NCBI RefSeq assembly: GCF_020193655.1
Contig: NZ_JADYVE010000002.1
Location: 124,001 to 188,000 of the forward strand
Direction of reading: 5' to 3'
Length of the DNA stretch: 64,000 bases
Source: Ensifer sp. IC3342
Lineage (GTDB): Bacteria; Pseudomonadota; Alphaproteobacteria; Rhizobiales; Rhizobiaceae
The first letter of the stretch is position 1, and each line of letters opens with the position of its first letter. Position numbers and translations under genes: made by a program. The notes beneath the pieces were generated by a model. The model did not search any database. It was not told the DNA's origin and saw only the letters and a program-made list of their open reading frames with translations. This document shows positions 27,461-36,304 of the stretch, in pieces.

Positions 27461-27871
27461 ATGCGCGGCAAGCGGCAGAACGCAGGCAAAGGCAGCAAAG
27501 GCAACGCGAATGCAGCATCCGAACCGAGGCCCGATGCCGGTAAGGCGACGCTCGAGGGCCGCAGCTTCCTCTATGTCGGCGGTAGAGACTGCCAGGTTGC
27601 GCATCTGCGCGAGATCGCCAGTTCCTTCGGGGCGGAGTTGATCCATCACGATGGGGGGCTACGCGAAGCCGTGTCGCGCATCGACCGCGTGCTCCCGTCG
27701 GTCGACTGTGTCTTCTGCCCCATCGACTGCATCAGTCACGACGCGTGTCTTCGCGTGAAGACCGGCTGCAAGAAGTGGGGCAAAGCCTTCGTGCCGCTCC
27801 GCAACGGCTCGAAGTCGAGCCTGGAGCGGGCGCTGCAGGATCTGACCACGAGCAACAGCCGCGAAAGCTGA
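27461..27871 (+). CDS. DUF2325-domain protein
   Basis: 136 residues. A basic N-terminal tail (MRGKRQNAGKGSKGNAN) precedes a DUF2325 domain (about residues 38-130: SFLYVGGRDCQVAHLREIA, FGAELIHHDGG, CVFCPIDCISHDACLRVKTGCKKW). The last block holds five cysteines and a histidine, a possible metal or redox site. Function of the family is not established. The start at 27461 is set by GAGAGG; an in-frame start 78 bases upstream adds a non-family stretch. It lies downstream of a candidate IRO box, suggesting iron control. Confidence 0.8.
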   Translation: MRGKRQNAGKGSKGNANAASEPRPDAGKATLEGRSFLYVGGRDCQVAHLREIASSFGAELIHHDGGLREAVSRIDRVLPSVDCVFCPIDCISHDACLRVKTGCKKWGKAFVPLRNGSKSSLERALQDLTTSNSRES

Positions 27872-27929
27872 ACTAATTCGAAAAACAGCGGCACGCTTGC
27901 GCGAAGGCGCCGTGCCTGGAGAACTGACG

Positions 27930-28199
27930 ATGAATGACGAACGCCCCGATCAGATGATGCTGATCGGTCTGCATAAGCTGGCCTCCCAATTCGGCGATGG
28001 GTTGGTGCCTGAGCTTTACGAGTTGCTGACCCGCCGGGCCTGCATGCTGGAGGAAAGTCCGAACGTCGCCGAGTTCCCGACATGGCAGGCGCGGCAGCCG
28101 GGCAGGGATCCTCTCGGCCTTGCGTCACCGCTCGAGGGCGCTATCCTGCCGTTCCCGAGCGTCGTGACCGATGCTCCGTTGAAAAAAGATCGAGCATAG
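27930..28199 (+). CDS. Hypothetical protein, rhizobial, in iron gene cluster
   Basis: 89 residues starting MNDERPDQMM. The central helical segment (LIGLHKLASQFGDGLVPELYELLTRRACML) resembles a small hydrophobic-core helix pair, and the C-terminal third is Pro-rich. No recognised domain. It follows the DUF2325 gene by 58 bases and precedes the heme monooxygenase gene, so it is probably in the same iron-related unit. Confidence 0.65.
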   Translation: MNDERPDQMMLIGLHKLASQFGDGLVPELYELLTRRACMLEESPNVAEFPTWQARQPGRDPLGLASPLEGAILPFPSVVTDAPLKKDRA

Positions 28200-28265
28200 A
28201 GCAGTTCCAGGAAAGTGTTTAGGCTTTCCGTCCAGAATTGCGTAATTTCAAAGAGTTAGAGCGTT
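28198..28265. repeat. Common Rhizobiaceae palindromic repeat
   Basis: AGAGCAGTTCCAGGAAAGTG ... GGCTTTCCGTCC ... GAATTGCGTAATTTCAAAGA ... GTTAGAGC. The pattern is known from memory as abundant between genes in rhizobia; a fragment (GAATTGCGTAGTTTCAAAGA) recurs near 52367. It separates the hypothetical gene from hmuQ. Confidence 0.7.
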
Positions 28266-28308
28266 TCACCGTTCCGATGAAACCGTGAAATTTTCGGGAG
28301 CCGACGAC

Positions 28309-28623
28309 ATGTACTTCGCGATGAACCGTTTCCGCATTGCAATCGGTCAGGAAGAGGCGTTCGAGTCCGTCTGGAAGGGCCGGGACTCGAGCCTTGCCGA
28401 AATGCCCGGCTTTATCGCCTTCCATCTGCTTCGTGGAGAAAGCGTGCCGGAAGAGGGCTATACACCGTTCATTTCGAAATCGACCTGGGAAAGCAAGGAC
28501 GCTTTCGTCGCCTGGACAAAGTCGGAAAATTTCCGAGCGGCGCACCGGAGCGCGGCCGACAACAAGGCCATGTATCTCGGCCCGCCGAAATTTGAGGGCT
28601 ATTCCGTCGTCGAGGGCGCGTAG
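28309..28623 (+). CDS. HmuQ-like heme-degrading monooxygenase (ABM/IsdG-like family)
   Basis: 104 residues from the ATG at 28309, with GGGAG upstream; an in-frame GTG at 28285 is less likely. It is a single antibiotic-biosynthesis-monooxygenase (ferredoxin-like) domain: MNRFRIAIGQEEAFESVWKG, then PGFIAFHLLRG, and KSTWESKDAFVAWTKSENFRAAHR, where His in AAHR could be the heme ligand. HmuQ and HmuD of Bradyrhizobium are small heme oxygenases of this kind. Location beside hmu genes fits release of iron from imported heme. A generic ABM enzyme is the alternative. Confidence 0.8.
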   Translation: MYFAMNRFRIAIGQEEAFESVWKGRDSSLAEMPGFIAFHLLRGESVPEEGYTPFISKSTWESKDAFVAWTKSENFRAAHRSAADNKAMYLGPPKFEGYSVVEGA

Positions 28624-28652
28624 ATTATTGGGCGGCGCTGCTTTCGGTACTT

Positions 28653-29021
28653 TCAACTCGCCTTCGATGGAAGAAACGCGCCGAGCGCCACGGCGAGCCA
28701 GCCGGCCATCATGGTCAGGCCTCCGAGCGGCGCCGACATCGGGAAGAGGCCGTGGCCGAGAGTATGGCGCGCGGTGAGGTCGCCGGCGAAGAGCGCAGTG
28801 CCTGCCGCCAATAGCAGAGCGGCGATTGCCGCTGTCCGGAAATGGGCCCATCCGGCGTGGAGCGCCACGAGTGCCGGCGCATGGGCGAGGCACATGGCAG
28901 AGGCGCCACCGAGCAGCCGCGGATCTGCGCCGTGCGAGGCCGCTGCGGCAGCGGCGACACCGGTAATCCCCATCAGCCCGGCGATGAAAAGGACGGTCGA
29001 GCGCGCTCCGCTGTTCGGCAT
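28653..29021 (-). CDS. DUF423 small membrane protein
   Basis: 122 residues with four hydrophobic helices. Family motifs: LFIAGLMGITGVAAAAAASHG, ALHAGWAHF, GTALFAGDLTARHTLG, MSAPLGGLTMMAGWLAVALGAF (each cited in part). Inner-membrane protein of unknown function. It is convergent with hmuQ (29-base gap) and lies 6 bases downstream of the truncated hemoglobin gene on the same strand. Confidence 0.85.
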   Translation of the reverse strand: MPNSGARSTVLFIAGLMGITGVAAAAAASHGADPRLLGGASAMCLAHAPALVALHAGWAHFRTAAIAALLLAAGTALFAGDLTARHTLGHGLFPMSAPLGGLTMMAGWLAVALGAFLPSKAS

Positions 29022-29027
29022 CGAAGA

Positions 29028-29420
29028 CTATTCCTTGTTCTGCATGTGATGGGCGAGCCGTGTGATCGGTTCGAGAATGATCGCCCGCAATTTTGGATGG
29101 GCAACTGTCTCTTCGAGCGCCCGCGTGAAGCAGAGAAGCCATTCGTCGCGCTCGGCCGGCCCGATTTCCGCGATGAAATGCCGACGGCGCAGCATCGGAT
29201 GGCCGCGCTTTTCCACATAGATCGGCGGCCCGCCAAGCCAGCCGGTCAAATATTCGTAGAGTTTTTCTTCGCTGCCCGAGAGATCCGGCGGATGGACGGC
29301 CCGGCAGCGGGCGGCTTCCGGAAGGCTATCCATGAGCGCGTAGAAACGCCGTGTGAGCGCGCGAACCGTGGCGTCACCGCCGATCGCTTCATAGAGGGTT
29401 GTCGTTTCGTTTTCCGCCAT
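29028..29420 (-). CDS. Truncated hemoglobin, group II-like
   Basis: 130 residues from MAENETTTLYEAIGG. Globin landmarks: FYALMDSLPEA, PPDLSGSEEKLYEYLTGWLGG, the proximal-His segment RGHPMLRRRHF, and a terminal helix EPITRLAHHMQNK. Binds O2/NO; in bacteria usually linked to NO or oxygen handling. The start at 29420 has AAGGGA about 8 bases upstream; a start 48 bases further up adds a non-conserved tail. Pairs with the DUF423 gene. Confidence 0.88.
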   Translation of the reverse strand: MAENETTTLYEAIGGDATVRALTRRFYALMDSLPEAARCRAVHPPDLSGSEEKLYEYLTGWLGGPPIYVEKRGHPMLRRRHFIAEIGPAERDEWLLCFTRALEETVAHPKLRAIILEPITRLAHHMQNKE

Positions 29421-29520
29421 ATCGTCGTCCCTTGCCGGATTGGTATAACGCGCCCCGCCTTCCGACAATCTCTTTCACCGTCTTTTCTTTGCGGCGTTTC
29501 ATCGCGCTGGTCAGCCCACT

Positions 29521-29550
29521 CTTGACAAACCGTCCAGACGGTATCTTTAT
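29521..29550 (+). promoter_or_regulatory. Promoter with TetR-type operator before the TetR gene
   Basis: A -35 element TTGACA (29522-29527) is followed by the inverted repeat ACCGTC-CA-GACGGT (29529-29542), lying in the promoter spacer, then CTTTAT just before the start at 29556. A repressor there would block RNA polymerase, indicating autoregulation of the TetR gene and control of the downstream efflux gene. Confidence 0.6.
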
Positions 29551-29555
29551 ATGGC

Positions 29556-30110
29556 ATGACAAACGCGTATCAAAGAAAAAAGCAGCCGGAACGGGTTCGC
29601 CAGCAATTGCTGGAGGTCGCCGCGCGCCTGTCGCTGGAGCAGGGCATCGGTGCCGTGACGCTGGACGCGGTGTCACAGGCGGCAGGCGTCAGCAAGGGCG
29701 GGCTCCTGCATCATTTCCCGAACAAGCTCGCCCTCCTCGACGGCCTCTTCGACGAACTCGTCGCGCGTTTCGACCGGGCGATCGAGGAGGCGATGGAAGG
29801 CGACGATGTCGAGCGCGGGCGGTTTACGCGCGCCTATCTGACAGTCTGCTTCGCGCTTGAGGCGGAAGGGAAGGGATGGCAGGTGCTGACGATCGCATTG
29901 CTCGCCGAGCCGCATCTCAAGGCGCGCTGGCGCGACTGGGTGGCGCGACGCGCGGATGAGTTCGCAGCGACCGATTCCTCGCCGAATTGCCTGCTCGCCC
30001 GTTTTGCTGCCGACGGCGTCTGGCTGGCGGACCTGCTTGAGAGCCATGAGCTCGAAGCGCCTACTCGGGCGCTCCTGCTCGAGGAGCTCAAGGCGCTTTC
30101 ACTGCAATAG
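29556..30110 (+). CDS. TetR-family transcriptional regulator
   Basis: 184 residues. The N-terminal helix-turn-helix is clear (AARLSLEQGIGAVTLDAVSQAAGVSKGGLLHHFPNK, cited in part as LDAVSQAAGVSKGGLLHHF), with a C-terminal ligand domain (DUF/TetR_C type). It lies 49 bases upstream of an SMR efflux gene in the same direction and downstream of a palindromic operator. It probably represses both genes. Confidence 0.92.
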   Translation: MTNAYQRKKQPERVRQQLLEVAARLSLEQGIGAVTLDAVSQAAGVSKGGLLHHFPNKLALLDGLFDELVARFDRAIEEAMEGDDVERGRFTRAYLTVCFALEAEGKGWQVLTIALLAEPHLKARWRDWVARRADEFAATDSSPNCLLARFAADGVWLADLLESHELEAPTRALLLEELKALSLQ

Positions 30111-30159
30111 GCAAGAAAGTCGGAGCAAATCGCTCTCAACCTACCTACCGGAGTCGTTC

Positions 30160-30501
30160 ATGAACCCCGCCATGCTCTATACGGTCCTGGTTATTGCCAT
30201 CATCTTCGAGGTGCTCGGCACCTCCGCGATGCAGGCGGCGCAGCATTTCTCGCGGCTGGCGCCCACCTTGGTCATGGTGCTGTGCTATGGAATCGCGTTC
30301 TTTTTCCTGTCCTATACGCTGCGCTATATTCCGGTCGGAATCGCCTACGCGCTGTGGAGCGGTCTCGGCATCGTGCTGATCTCTGTCGCCGGCTATCTCG
30401 TATTCGGTCAAAAGCTCGACCTGCCGGCGGTATTCGGGCTGGCGCTCATCATCGCCGGTGTGTTGGTTCTCAATCTCTTTTCCAAATCGACATTCCACTG
30501 A
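30160..30501 (+). CDS. Small multidrug resistance (SMR) efflux protein, EmrE/QacE type
   Basis: 113 residues, four membrane helices. The essential Glu in helix 1 is present (IAIIFEVLGTSAMQAA), as are the helix-2/3 motifs (YTLRYIPVGIAYALWSGLGIVLI, cited in part). It is a proton-driven dimeric exporter of quaternary ammonium and other cationic drugs. Controlled by the adjacent TetR gene by position. The following 213 bases to 30714 show no gene. Confidence 0.93.
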   Translation: MNPAMLYTVLVIAIIFEVLGTSAMQAAQHFSRLAPTLVMVLCYGIAFFFLSYTLRYIPVGIAYALWSGLGIVLISVAGYLVFGQKLDLPAVFGLALIIAGVLVLNLFSKSTFH

Positions 30502-30714
30502 CCGTCGGCGGTGCCTTTCGCGCAGCGTTTCCCGTCATGCGCTACCGAATCCGTGCTGGGTCAATGCAACATTTCGCTACAGACTACGCTGGAAAAACCC
30601 CTGAAATTCATTGAAATGGCCGGTCTGTTTCAATAGCATCACCCGCGTCCTTTCTTTGATGCGGCATGGATGCATCCCATCCCATCTCCCTGATAATGCG
30701 AAGGAATTTTGGGA

Positions 30715-31770
30715 ATGCAGGCGGTTTTCGACGGCCACAACGACGTGCTTCTGCGCCTCTGGCAGCACGGGCGCAGCGGAGGCGATCCCGTAACCGAATT
30801 CGTCGAGGGAGCCGACAAGGGCCACATCGATGCGCCGCGCGCCAAACAGGGCGGACTCGCGGGCGGTATTTCGGCAATTTACATTCCATCGGGCGATCTC
30901 GTGCTGAAGACGCCGGACGAAAACGGCCACTACGCCACTCCTATGTCCGCACCGCTTGACCGTCTGCCGTCGCTTGCCACGGCGATGGAGCTTGCCGACA
31001 TCGCCATCAGGCTCGATCGCGCCGGGGCCTGGAGGCTTTGCCGCTCGACCGTGGAAATCCGGTCGGCGATCGCGGATGGTATCTTCGCCTCGGTCCTGCA
31101 TATGGAGGGCTGCGAGGCGATCGGGCCCGATCTGGCAGCGCTCGAAACCTTCTATGCGGCCGGACTTCGGTCGCTGGGGCCGGTCTGGAGCCGTCACAAC
31201 GTCTTCGGGCATGGCGTGCCGTTCGCCTATCCCATGTCTCCGGACACGGGCCTCGGTCTGACCGAGGCGGGGTTCGAGCTGGTGCGCGCCTGCAACAGGC
31301 TCGGCATCCTGATCGATCTGGCGCACATTACAGAGCAGGGCTTCTGGGATGTGGCGAAGACGACCGACCAGCCGCTTGTCGCCAGCCATTCCAATGCCCA
31401 TGCGCTGACGCCCGTCGCCCGCAATCTCACCGACCGGCAGCTCGATGCCGTGCGTGAAAGCCGTGGGCTCGTCGGCCTCAACTACGCGACGACGATGCTT
31501 CGCCCGGACGGGCAGGAGAATGCCGCAACGCCTCTGTCCGACATGGTGCGCCATGTCGATTACATGGTCGAGCGCATGGGGATCGACTGCGTCGCGCTCG
31601 GATCGGATTTCGACGGCGCGACGATCCCCGAAGAAATAGCCGACGCGGCGGGTAACCAGAGGCTCGTTGCAGCACTGGAAGACGCCGGATATGGTGAGGC
31701 CGAACTGGCAAAGATATGCCGGGAGAACTGGCTGAGAGTTCTGGGACAGGCGTGGCACGACGTTGCCTGA
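30715..31770 (+). CDS. Membrane dipeptidase (peptidase M19 family)
   Basis: 351 residues. Zinc-binding motifs: FDGHNDVL at the start (His-x-Asp), a glutamate in VLHMEGCEAIG, and ASHSNAHAL. The GSDFDGA motif near the end is typical of renal dipeptidase homologues. It cleaves dipeptides. AAGGA lies about 9 bases before the ATG at 30715; an in-frame TTG is two codons earlier. First gene of a dipeptidase-dppABCDF unit, coupling hydrolysis to import. Confidence 0.92.
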   Translation: MQAVFDGHNDVLLRLWQHGRSGGDPVTEFVEGADKGHIDAPRAKQGGLAGGISAIYIPSGDLVLKTPDENGHYATPMSAPLDRLPSLATAMELADIAIRLDRAGAWRLCRSTVEIRSAIADGIFASVLHMEGCEAIGPDLAALETFYAAGLRSLGPVWSRHNVFGHGVPFAYPMSPDTGLGLTEAGFELVRACNRLGILIDLAHITEQGFWDVAKTTDQPLVASHSNAHALTPVARNLTDRQLDAVRESRGLVGLNYATTMLRPDGQENAATPLSDMVRHVDYMVERMGIDCVALGSDFDGATIPEEIADAAGNQRLVAALEDAGYGEAELAKICRENWLRVLGQAWHDVA

Positions 31771-31818
31771 TCCTATGAAGAAAGCCCGGAAAGGGCATTA
31801 AACGAGGGAACTGCAAAA

Positions 31819-33459
31819 ATGATGCACAAGCTCAATGGACGTTTTCGACTGCTTGCCGCTTCGGCAGCACTTGCCATGGCGATGGGCGCCGCACAGCCTG
31901 TCTTCGCAGAAGCGCCGAAAGACACCCTGGTCGAGGGCTTCGCGTTCGACGACATCATCACGATGGATCCCGGTGAAGCCTTCGAGCTTTCGACCGCCGA
32001 GATGACCAGCAATACCTATAGCCTGCTCGTCCGTCTGGACCTCAATGACACGTCCAAGGTTGTCGGCGATCTCGCCGACAGCTGGACGGTCTCCGACGAC
32101 GGCCTGACCTATACGTTCAAGCTGAAGCCCGGCATGAAGTTCGCCTCCGGCAATCCTATCACCGCCGAGGACGTCGCCTATTCGTTCGAGCGCGCCGTCA
32201 AGCTCGACAAGAGCCCGGCCTTCATCCTCACGCAGTTCGGCCTTAACGGCGACAATATCACCGAGAAGGCGAAGGCCGTCGACGCTGAGACCTTCGTCTT
32301 CACCGTCGACCAGCCCTATGCGCCGAGCTTCGTCTTGAACTGCCTCACCGCGACGGTTGCTTCGGTTGTCGATAAGAAGCTGGTGCTGGAGCATGTCAAG
32401 GCCGTGACCCCGACCGAGGACTACAAGTATGACAACGACTTCGGCAACGAATGGCTGAAGACGGGTTATGCCGGTTCCGGCCCGTTCAAGCTGCGCGAAT
32501 GGCGGGCGAACGAAGTCGTCGTGCTGGAACGCAACGACAACTACTACGGCGAACCGGCGAAGTTTGCCCGCGTCATCTACCGCCACATGAAGGAGAGTTC
32601 CGGACAGCGGCTCGCGCTCGAAGCCGGCGATATCGATGTCGCGCGCAACCTCGAGCCTGGCGATTACGAGGCGGTGGCGAAGAACGGCGACCTGGCAACG
32701 ACGAGCGCAGCGAAAGGCACGGTCTACTACATCAGCCTCAACCAGAAGAACGAGAAGCTGGCGAAGCCCGAAGTGCGCGAAGCCTTCAAGTACCTCGTCG
32801 ATTACGACGCAATCGGCGCGACCCTGATCAAGGGCATCGGCGAGATCCACCAGAGCTTCCTGCCGAAGGGCGTTCTCGGCGCGCTTGATGAGAATCCCTA
32901 CAAGTTCGACGTCGCCAAGGCCAAGGAACTGCTGGCAAAGGCCGGTTATCCCGACGGCTTCTCAGTCACCATGGACGTACGCAACACGCAGCCGGTCACC
33001 GGCGTTGCCGAGTCCTTCCAGCAGACGCTGGGACAGGCGGGCGTGAAGCTCGAGATTATCCCCGGCGACGGCAAACAGACCTTGACGAAGTACCGCGCCC
33101 GCAACCACGACATGTATATCGGCCAGTGGGGCATGGATTATTTCGACCCGAACTCGAACGCCGAAACCTTCACCAGCAATCCGGACAATTCCGACGAAGG
33201 CAAGAACAAGACGCTTGCCTGGCGTAACGCCTGGGACGTTCCGGAACTGACGAAGAAGACCAAGGAAGCGCTGCTCGAGCGCGATAGCGCGAAACGCGCC
33301 GAGACCTACAAGGAGCTCCAGAAGACCGTTCTGGCAGAAAGCCCGTTTGTCATCATCTTCCAGCAGACGGAAGTTGCTGGCCTTCGCGGCAACCTCAAGG
33401 GGTTCAAGCTCGGACCGAGCTTCGACACCAATTACGTTTGGAACGTCTCCAAGGAATAA
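31819..33459 (+). CDS. dppA: Dipeptide ABC transporter substrate-binding protein
   Basis: 546 residues; family-5 solute-binding protein. It has a signal peptide (LLAASAALAMAMGAAQPVFA-EA), then the typical DLADSWTVSDDGLTYTFKL and RHMKESSGQRLALEAGDIDVA segments. Periplasmic peptide receptor. The start could be ATG 31819 or 31822. Upstream 48 bases separate it from the dipeptidase gene. The symbol follows the conserved dpp operon; the real ligand could be another small peptide. Confidence 0.9.
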   Translation: MMHKLNGRFRLLAASAALAMAMGAAQPVFAEAPKDTLVEGFAFDDIITMDPGEAFELSTAEMTSNTYSLLVRLDLNDTSKVVGDLADSWTVSDDGLTYTFKLKPGMKFASGNPITAEDVAYSFERAVKLDKSPAFILTQFGLNGDNITEKAKAVDAETFVFTVDQPYAPSFVLNCLTATVASVVDKKLVLEHVKAVTPTEDYKYDNDFGNEWLKTGYAGSGPFKLREWRANEVVVLERNDNYYGEPAKFARVIYRHMKESSGQRLALEAGDIDVARNLEPGDYEAVAKNGDLATTSAAKGTVYYISLNQKNEKLAKPEVREAFKYLVDYDAIGATLIKGIGEIHQSFLPKGVLGALDENPYKFDVAKAKELLAKAGYPDGFSVTMDVRNTQPVTGVAESFQQTLGQAGVKLEIIPGDGKQTLTKYRARNHDMYIGQWGMDYFDPNSNAETFTSNPDNSDEGKNKTLAWRNAWDVPELTKKTKEALLERDSAKRAETYKELQKTVLAESPFVIIFQQTEVAGLRGNLKGFKLGPSFDTNYVWNVSKE

Positions 33460-33477
33460 CCCGAAAGGACCGTTCCC

Positions 33478-34545
33478 TTGAGCATGAGCGGAACAGAACG
33501 ACTGAGCGGGCGCCGACGCGCCCGTTCCCGAAAGGCTGTGGCCTCGGTACTGCAATTCCTTGTCGTCGTGGCAACCACCTATCTGGGTCTTCTCGCCGTC
33601 ACCTTCTTTATCGGCCGCGTGATTCCGATCGATCCGGTGCTCGCCGTCCTCGGCGACCGGGCGCCTTCGCATGTGGTCGAGAGAACGCGTGAGGCGATGG
33701 GGCTCAACCTGCCTCTCTACCAGCAATTCGTCATCTATGTCCGGCAGGCGCTTGCCGGCGATTTCGGCGTTTCGGTGTTGACGACCAACCCGGTGATGAC
33801 GGATATCCGCCGCGTTTTCCCGGCGACGATCGAACTTGCGACTCTCGGAACGCTGATTGGCGCCTTCATCGGCGTGCCGCTTGGCGTGCTCGCAGCCGTC
33901 AAGCGCGGCAGCATCGCCGACCAGATCGTCCGCGTCATCGGCCTTGTCGGCTACTCGGTTCCGATCTTCTGGCTTGCGCTATTGGCCCTGCTTTTCTTCT
34001 ACGCGCGGCTGCAATGGGTCGCCTATCCCGGCCGCATCGATGTCGTCTACGAATATACGTTTTCACCGATCACCGGCTTTTACCTTGTCGATGCGCTCTG
34101 GCAGCGGCAGTGGGATGTCTTCCGCGACGTCTTCCGCCACATTATTCTGCCCGCGTCGCTGCTCGGCTATTTCTCGCTCGCCTATATCAGCCGCATGACC
34201 CGCAGCTTCATGCTGAACGAGCTGCAGCAGGAATATATCGTTGCCGCCCGCGCCAAGGGTCTTTCGGAAGCGCGGATCATCTGGGGCCACGCGTTGCGAA
34301 ACGCGGCCGTGCCCCTCGTGACGGTGATTGCGCTCTCCTATGCAGGCCTGCTCGAAGGCTCGGTGCTCACCGAAACCGTCTTCGCCTGGCCGGGGCTCGG
34401 CCTCTACATCACCAATTCGCTGCAGAATGCCGACATGAACGCCGTGCTCGGCGGAACGATCGTCATCGGGTCGGTCTTCATCGGCATCAATCTCCTGTCC
34501 GACCTCCTCTACCGGACGCTCGATCCAAGGACGCGCGCACGATGA
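33478..34545 (+). CDS. dppB: Dipeptide ABC transporter permease
   Basis: 355 residues; DppB-type permease with about six membrane helices (VVVATTYLGLLAVTFFIGRV near the start) and the EAA loop (AARAKGLSEARIIWGHALRNA). It starts at TTG 33478 (8 bases after AAAGGA) or ATG 33484 (14 bases), and the spacing favours the TTG. Its TGA overlaps the dppC start. Confidence 0.92.
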   Translation: MSMSGTERLSGRRRARSRKAVASVLQFLVVVATTYLGLLAVTFFIGRVIPIDPVLAVLGDRAPSHVVERTREAMGLNLPLYQQFVIYVRQALAGDFGVSVLTTNPVMTDIRRVFPATIELATLGTLIGAFIGVPLGVLAAVKRGSIADQIVRVIGLVGYSVPIFWLALLALLFFYARLQWVAYPGRIDVVYEYTFSPITGFYLVDALWQRQWDVFRDVFRHIILPASLLGYFSLAYISRMTRSFMLNELQQEYIVAARAKGLSEARIIWGHALRNAAVPLVTVIALSYAGLLEGSVLTETVFAWPGLGLYITNSLQNADMNAVLGGTIVIGSVFIGINLLSDLLYRTLDPRTRAR

Positions 34546-35474
34546 GCCTTGCCACCGAAACACGAGCGATGACACGCCGCGAATGGCTGCTGTCCGACCG
34601 GCCGCAATCGCGCACCCAGGCGCGTCTCGGCCGAGCCTACATGACCTGGCGGCGGTTCTCGGCCAACCGCCTTGCGGTTCTCGGCCTCATCATTCTGCTC
34701 GGACTGGTATTCGTGGCAGCCTTTGCCGATGTCCTTGCGCCGCATTCGCCGGTCGTCGGCAATCTGGCGGGCGCACGGTTGCTGCCGCCGGGAAGTGAGG
34801 GCTATCTGCTCGGCACCGACGATCAGGGTCGTGATATCCTGTCGCGACTGATCCACGGGTCGCGGCTGACGCTTGCGGTGGTCGTGCTCGTCGCGATCAT
34901 CGCCGCGCCGGTCGGCCTTATCGTCGGGGCTGTCGCAGGATACTCCGGCGGCTGGGTCGACGCGGTGCTGATGCGCATCACCGATATCTTTCTCGCCTTT
35001 CCAAAGCTCGTCCTGGCGCTTGCCTTCGTCGCGGCGCTTGGACCCGGCATCGAAAACGCCGTCATCGCGATTGCGATCACCTCCTGGCCGCCCTATGCGC
35101 GCATCGCCCGCGCCGAGACGCTGACGGTGCGCAATTCCGACTATATCGCCGCCGTTCAACTGATGGGGGCTTCGCCGGCGCGCATCATCTTTCGCCATGT
35201 CATGCCGATGTGTTTGTCGTCGCTGATCGTGCGCGTCACGCTCGACATGGCTGGCATCATCCTGACGGCGGCGGGTCTCGGCTTCCTCGGCCTCGGCGCG
35301 CAGCCGCCGCTGCCGGAATGGGGCGCGATGATCGCCTCCGGCCGCCGCTTCATTCTTGATCAATGGTGGGTCGCCACCATGCCTGGCATCGCCATCCTGA
35401 TCGTCAGCCTCGGCTTCAACCTGCTGGGCGACGGCCTGCGCGATGCGCTGGACCCACGGGAGAGCGGCCAATGA
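34542..35474 (+). CDS. dppC: Dipeptide ABC transporter permease
   Basis: 310 residues starting MSLATETRAMTRREWL. DppC-type permease: a first helix FSANRLAVLGLIILLGLVFVAAFADVLAPHSP (cited in part), LGTDDQGRDILSRLIHGSR, and the EAA loop AAVQLMGASPARIIFRHVMP. It overlaps dppB (ATGA) and dppD (ATGA), so the whole block is translationally coupled. Confidence 0.93.
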   Translation: MSLATETRAMTRREWLLSDRPQSRTQARLGRAYMTWRRFSANRLAVLGLIILLGLVFVAAFADVLAPHSPVVGNLAGARLLPPGSEGYLLGTDDQGRDILSRLIHGSRLTLAVVVLVAIIAAPVGLIVGAVAGYSGGWVDAVLMRITDIFLAFPKLVLALAFVAALGPGIENAVIAIAITSWPPYARIARAETLTVRNSDYIAAVQLMGASPARIIFRHVMPMCLSSLIVRVTLDMAGIILTAAGLGFLGLGAQPPLPEWGAMIASGRRFILDQWWVATMPGIAILIVSLGFNLLGDGLRDALDPRESGQ

Positions 35475-36304
35475 GCGCGCTTCTGACCGTCAACGACTTG
35501 AGGGTCCGGTTTCCGACACGAACCGGCGTGGTCGAGGCCGTGCGCGGCGTCTCCTTCACACTCGGACGCGAACGCCTCGGCATCGTCGGCGAGAGCGGGT
35601 CCGGCAAATCGCAGACGGGCAGGGCGATCATGGGGCTCACGCCCTCGCATGCCGAGGTTACGGCAAAGACGCTTTCGTTCGGCGGTATCGATTTGCTTTC
35701 CGCTCCGCCAAAAGTCCGCCGCGACCTTCGCGGCAAGCGCATCGCGATGATCCTGCAGGATCCGAAATATTCGCTGAATCCGGTGATGAGCATTGGTCGG
35801 CAGATCGTCGAGACGCTTCGGCGGCACGAGAGCGTCAGCCGCTCTGAAGCTCGGGAGCGGGCACTGGATATGCTCGCGGCAGTGCAGATCCGCGACCCGG
35901 CCCGCGTCTTCGACCTTTACCCGCACGAGGTTTCGGGTGGCATGGGTCAGCGCGCGATGATTGCCATGATGCTGGTTGCGGGGCCGGAGCTTTTAATCGC
36001 CGACGAGCCGACCTCTGCCCTCGACGTGACGGTGCAACTCGAAGTGTTGTCTATCCTCGACAAGCTGGTCGCGGATCGCGGCATGGGATTGATCTTCGTT
36101 TCGCACGATCTCAGGCTCGTCTCGTCCTTCTGCGACCGGGTGCTGGTGATGTATGCAGGCAAGATCGTCGAGGAAATCGCCGCATCGGATCTCGCCAGCG
36201 CCAAGCATCCCTACACGCAAGGGCTCCTGAACTGCATGCCCGTCATCGGGGCGGATCGCCACCCCTTGCCCGTCCTCGACCGCAAGCCGGAGTGGGCGCT
36301 ATGA
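35471..36304 (+). CDS. dppD: Dipeptide ABC transporter ATP-binding protein
   Basis: 277 residues. Walker A GESGSGKSQTG, Q-loop ILQDPKYSLNPVM, signature VSGGMGQRAMIAMML, Walker B LLIADEPTSALD, H-loop VSHDLRL. The C-terminal extension typical of oligopeptide ATPases is short. Walker A carries S-Q after GK where S-T is usual; the residue contacting phosphate is still Ser. Overlaps the genes on both sides by four bases. Confidence 0.93.
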   Translation: MSALLTVNDLRVRFPTRTGVVEAVRGVSFTLGRERLGIVGESGSGKSQTGRAIMGLTPSHAEVTAKTLSFGGIDLLSAPPKVRRDLRGKRIAMILQDPKYSLNPVMSIGRQIVETLRRHESVSRSEARERALDMLAAVQIRDPARVFDLYPHEVSGGMGQRAMIAMMLVAGPELLIADEPTSALDVTVQLEVLSILDKLVADRGMGLIFVSHDLRLVSSFCDRVLVMYAGKIVEEIAASDLASAKHPYTQGLLNCMPVIGADRHPLPVLDRKPEWAL

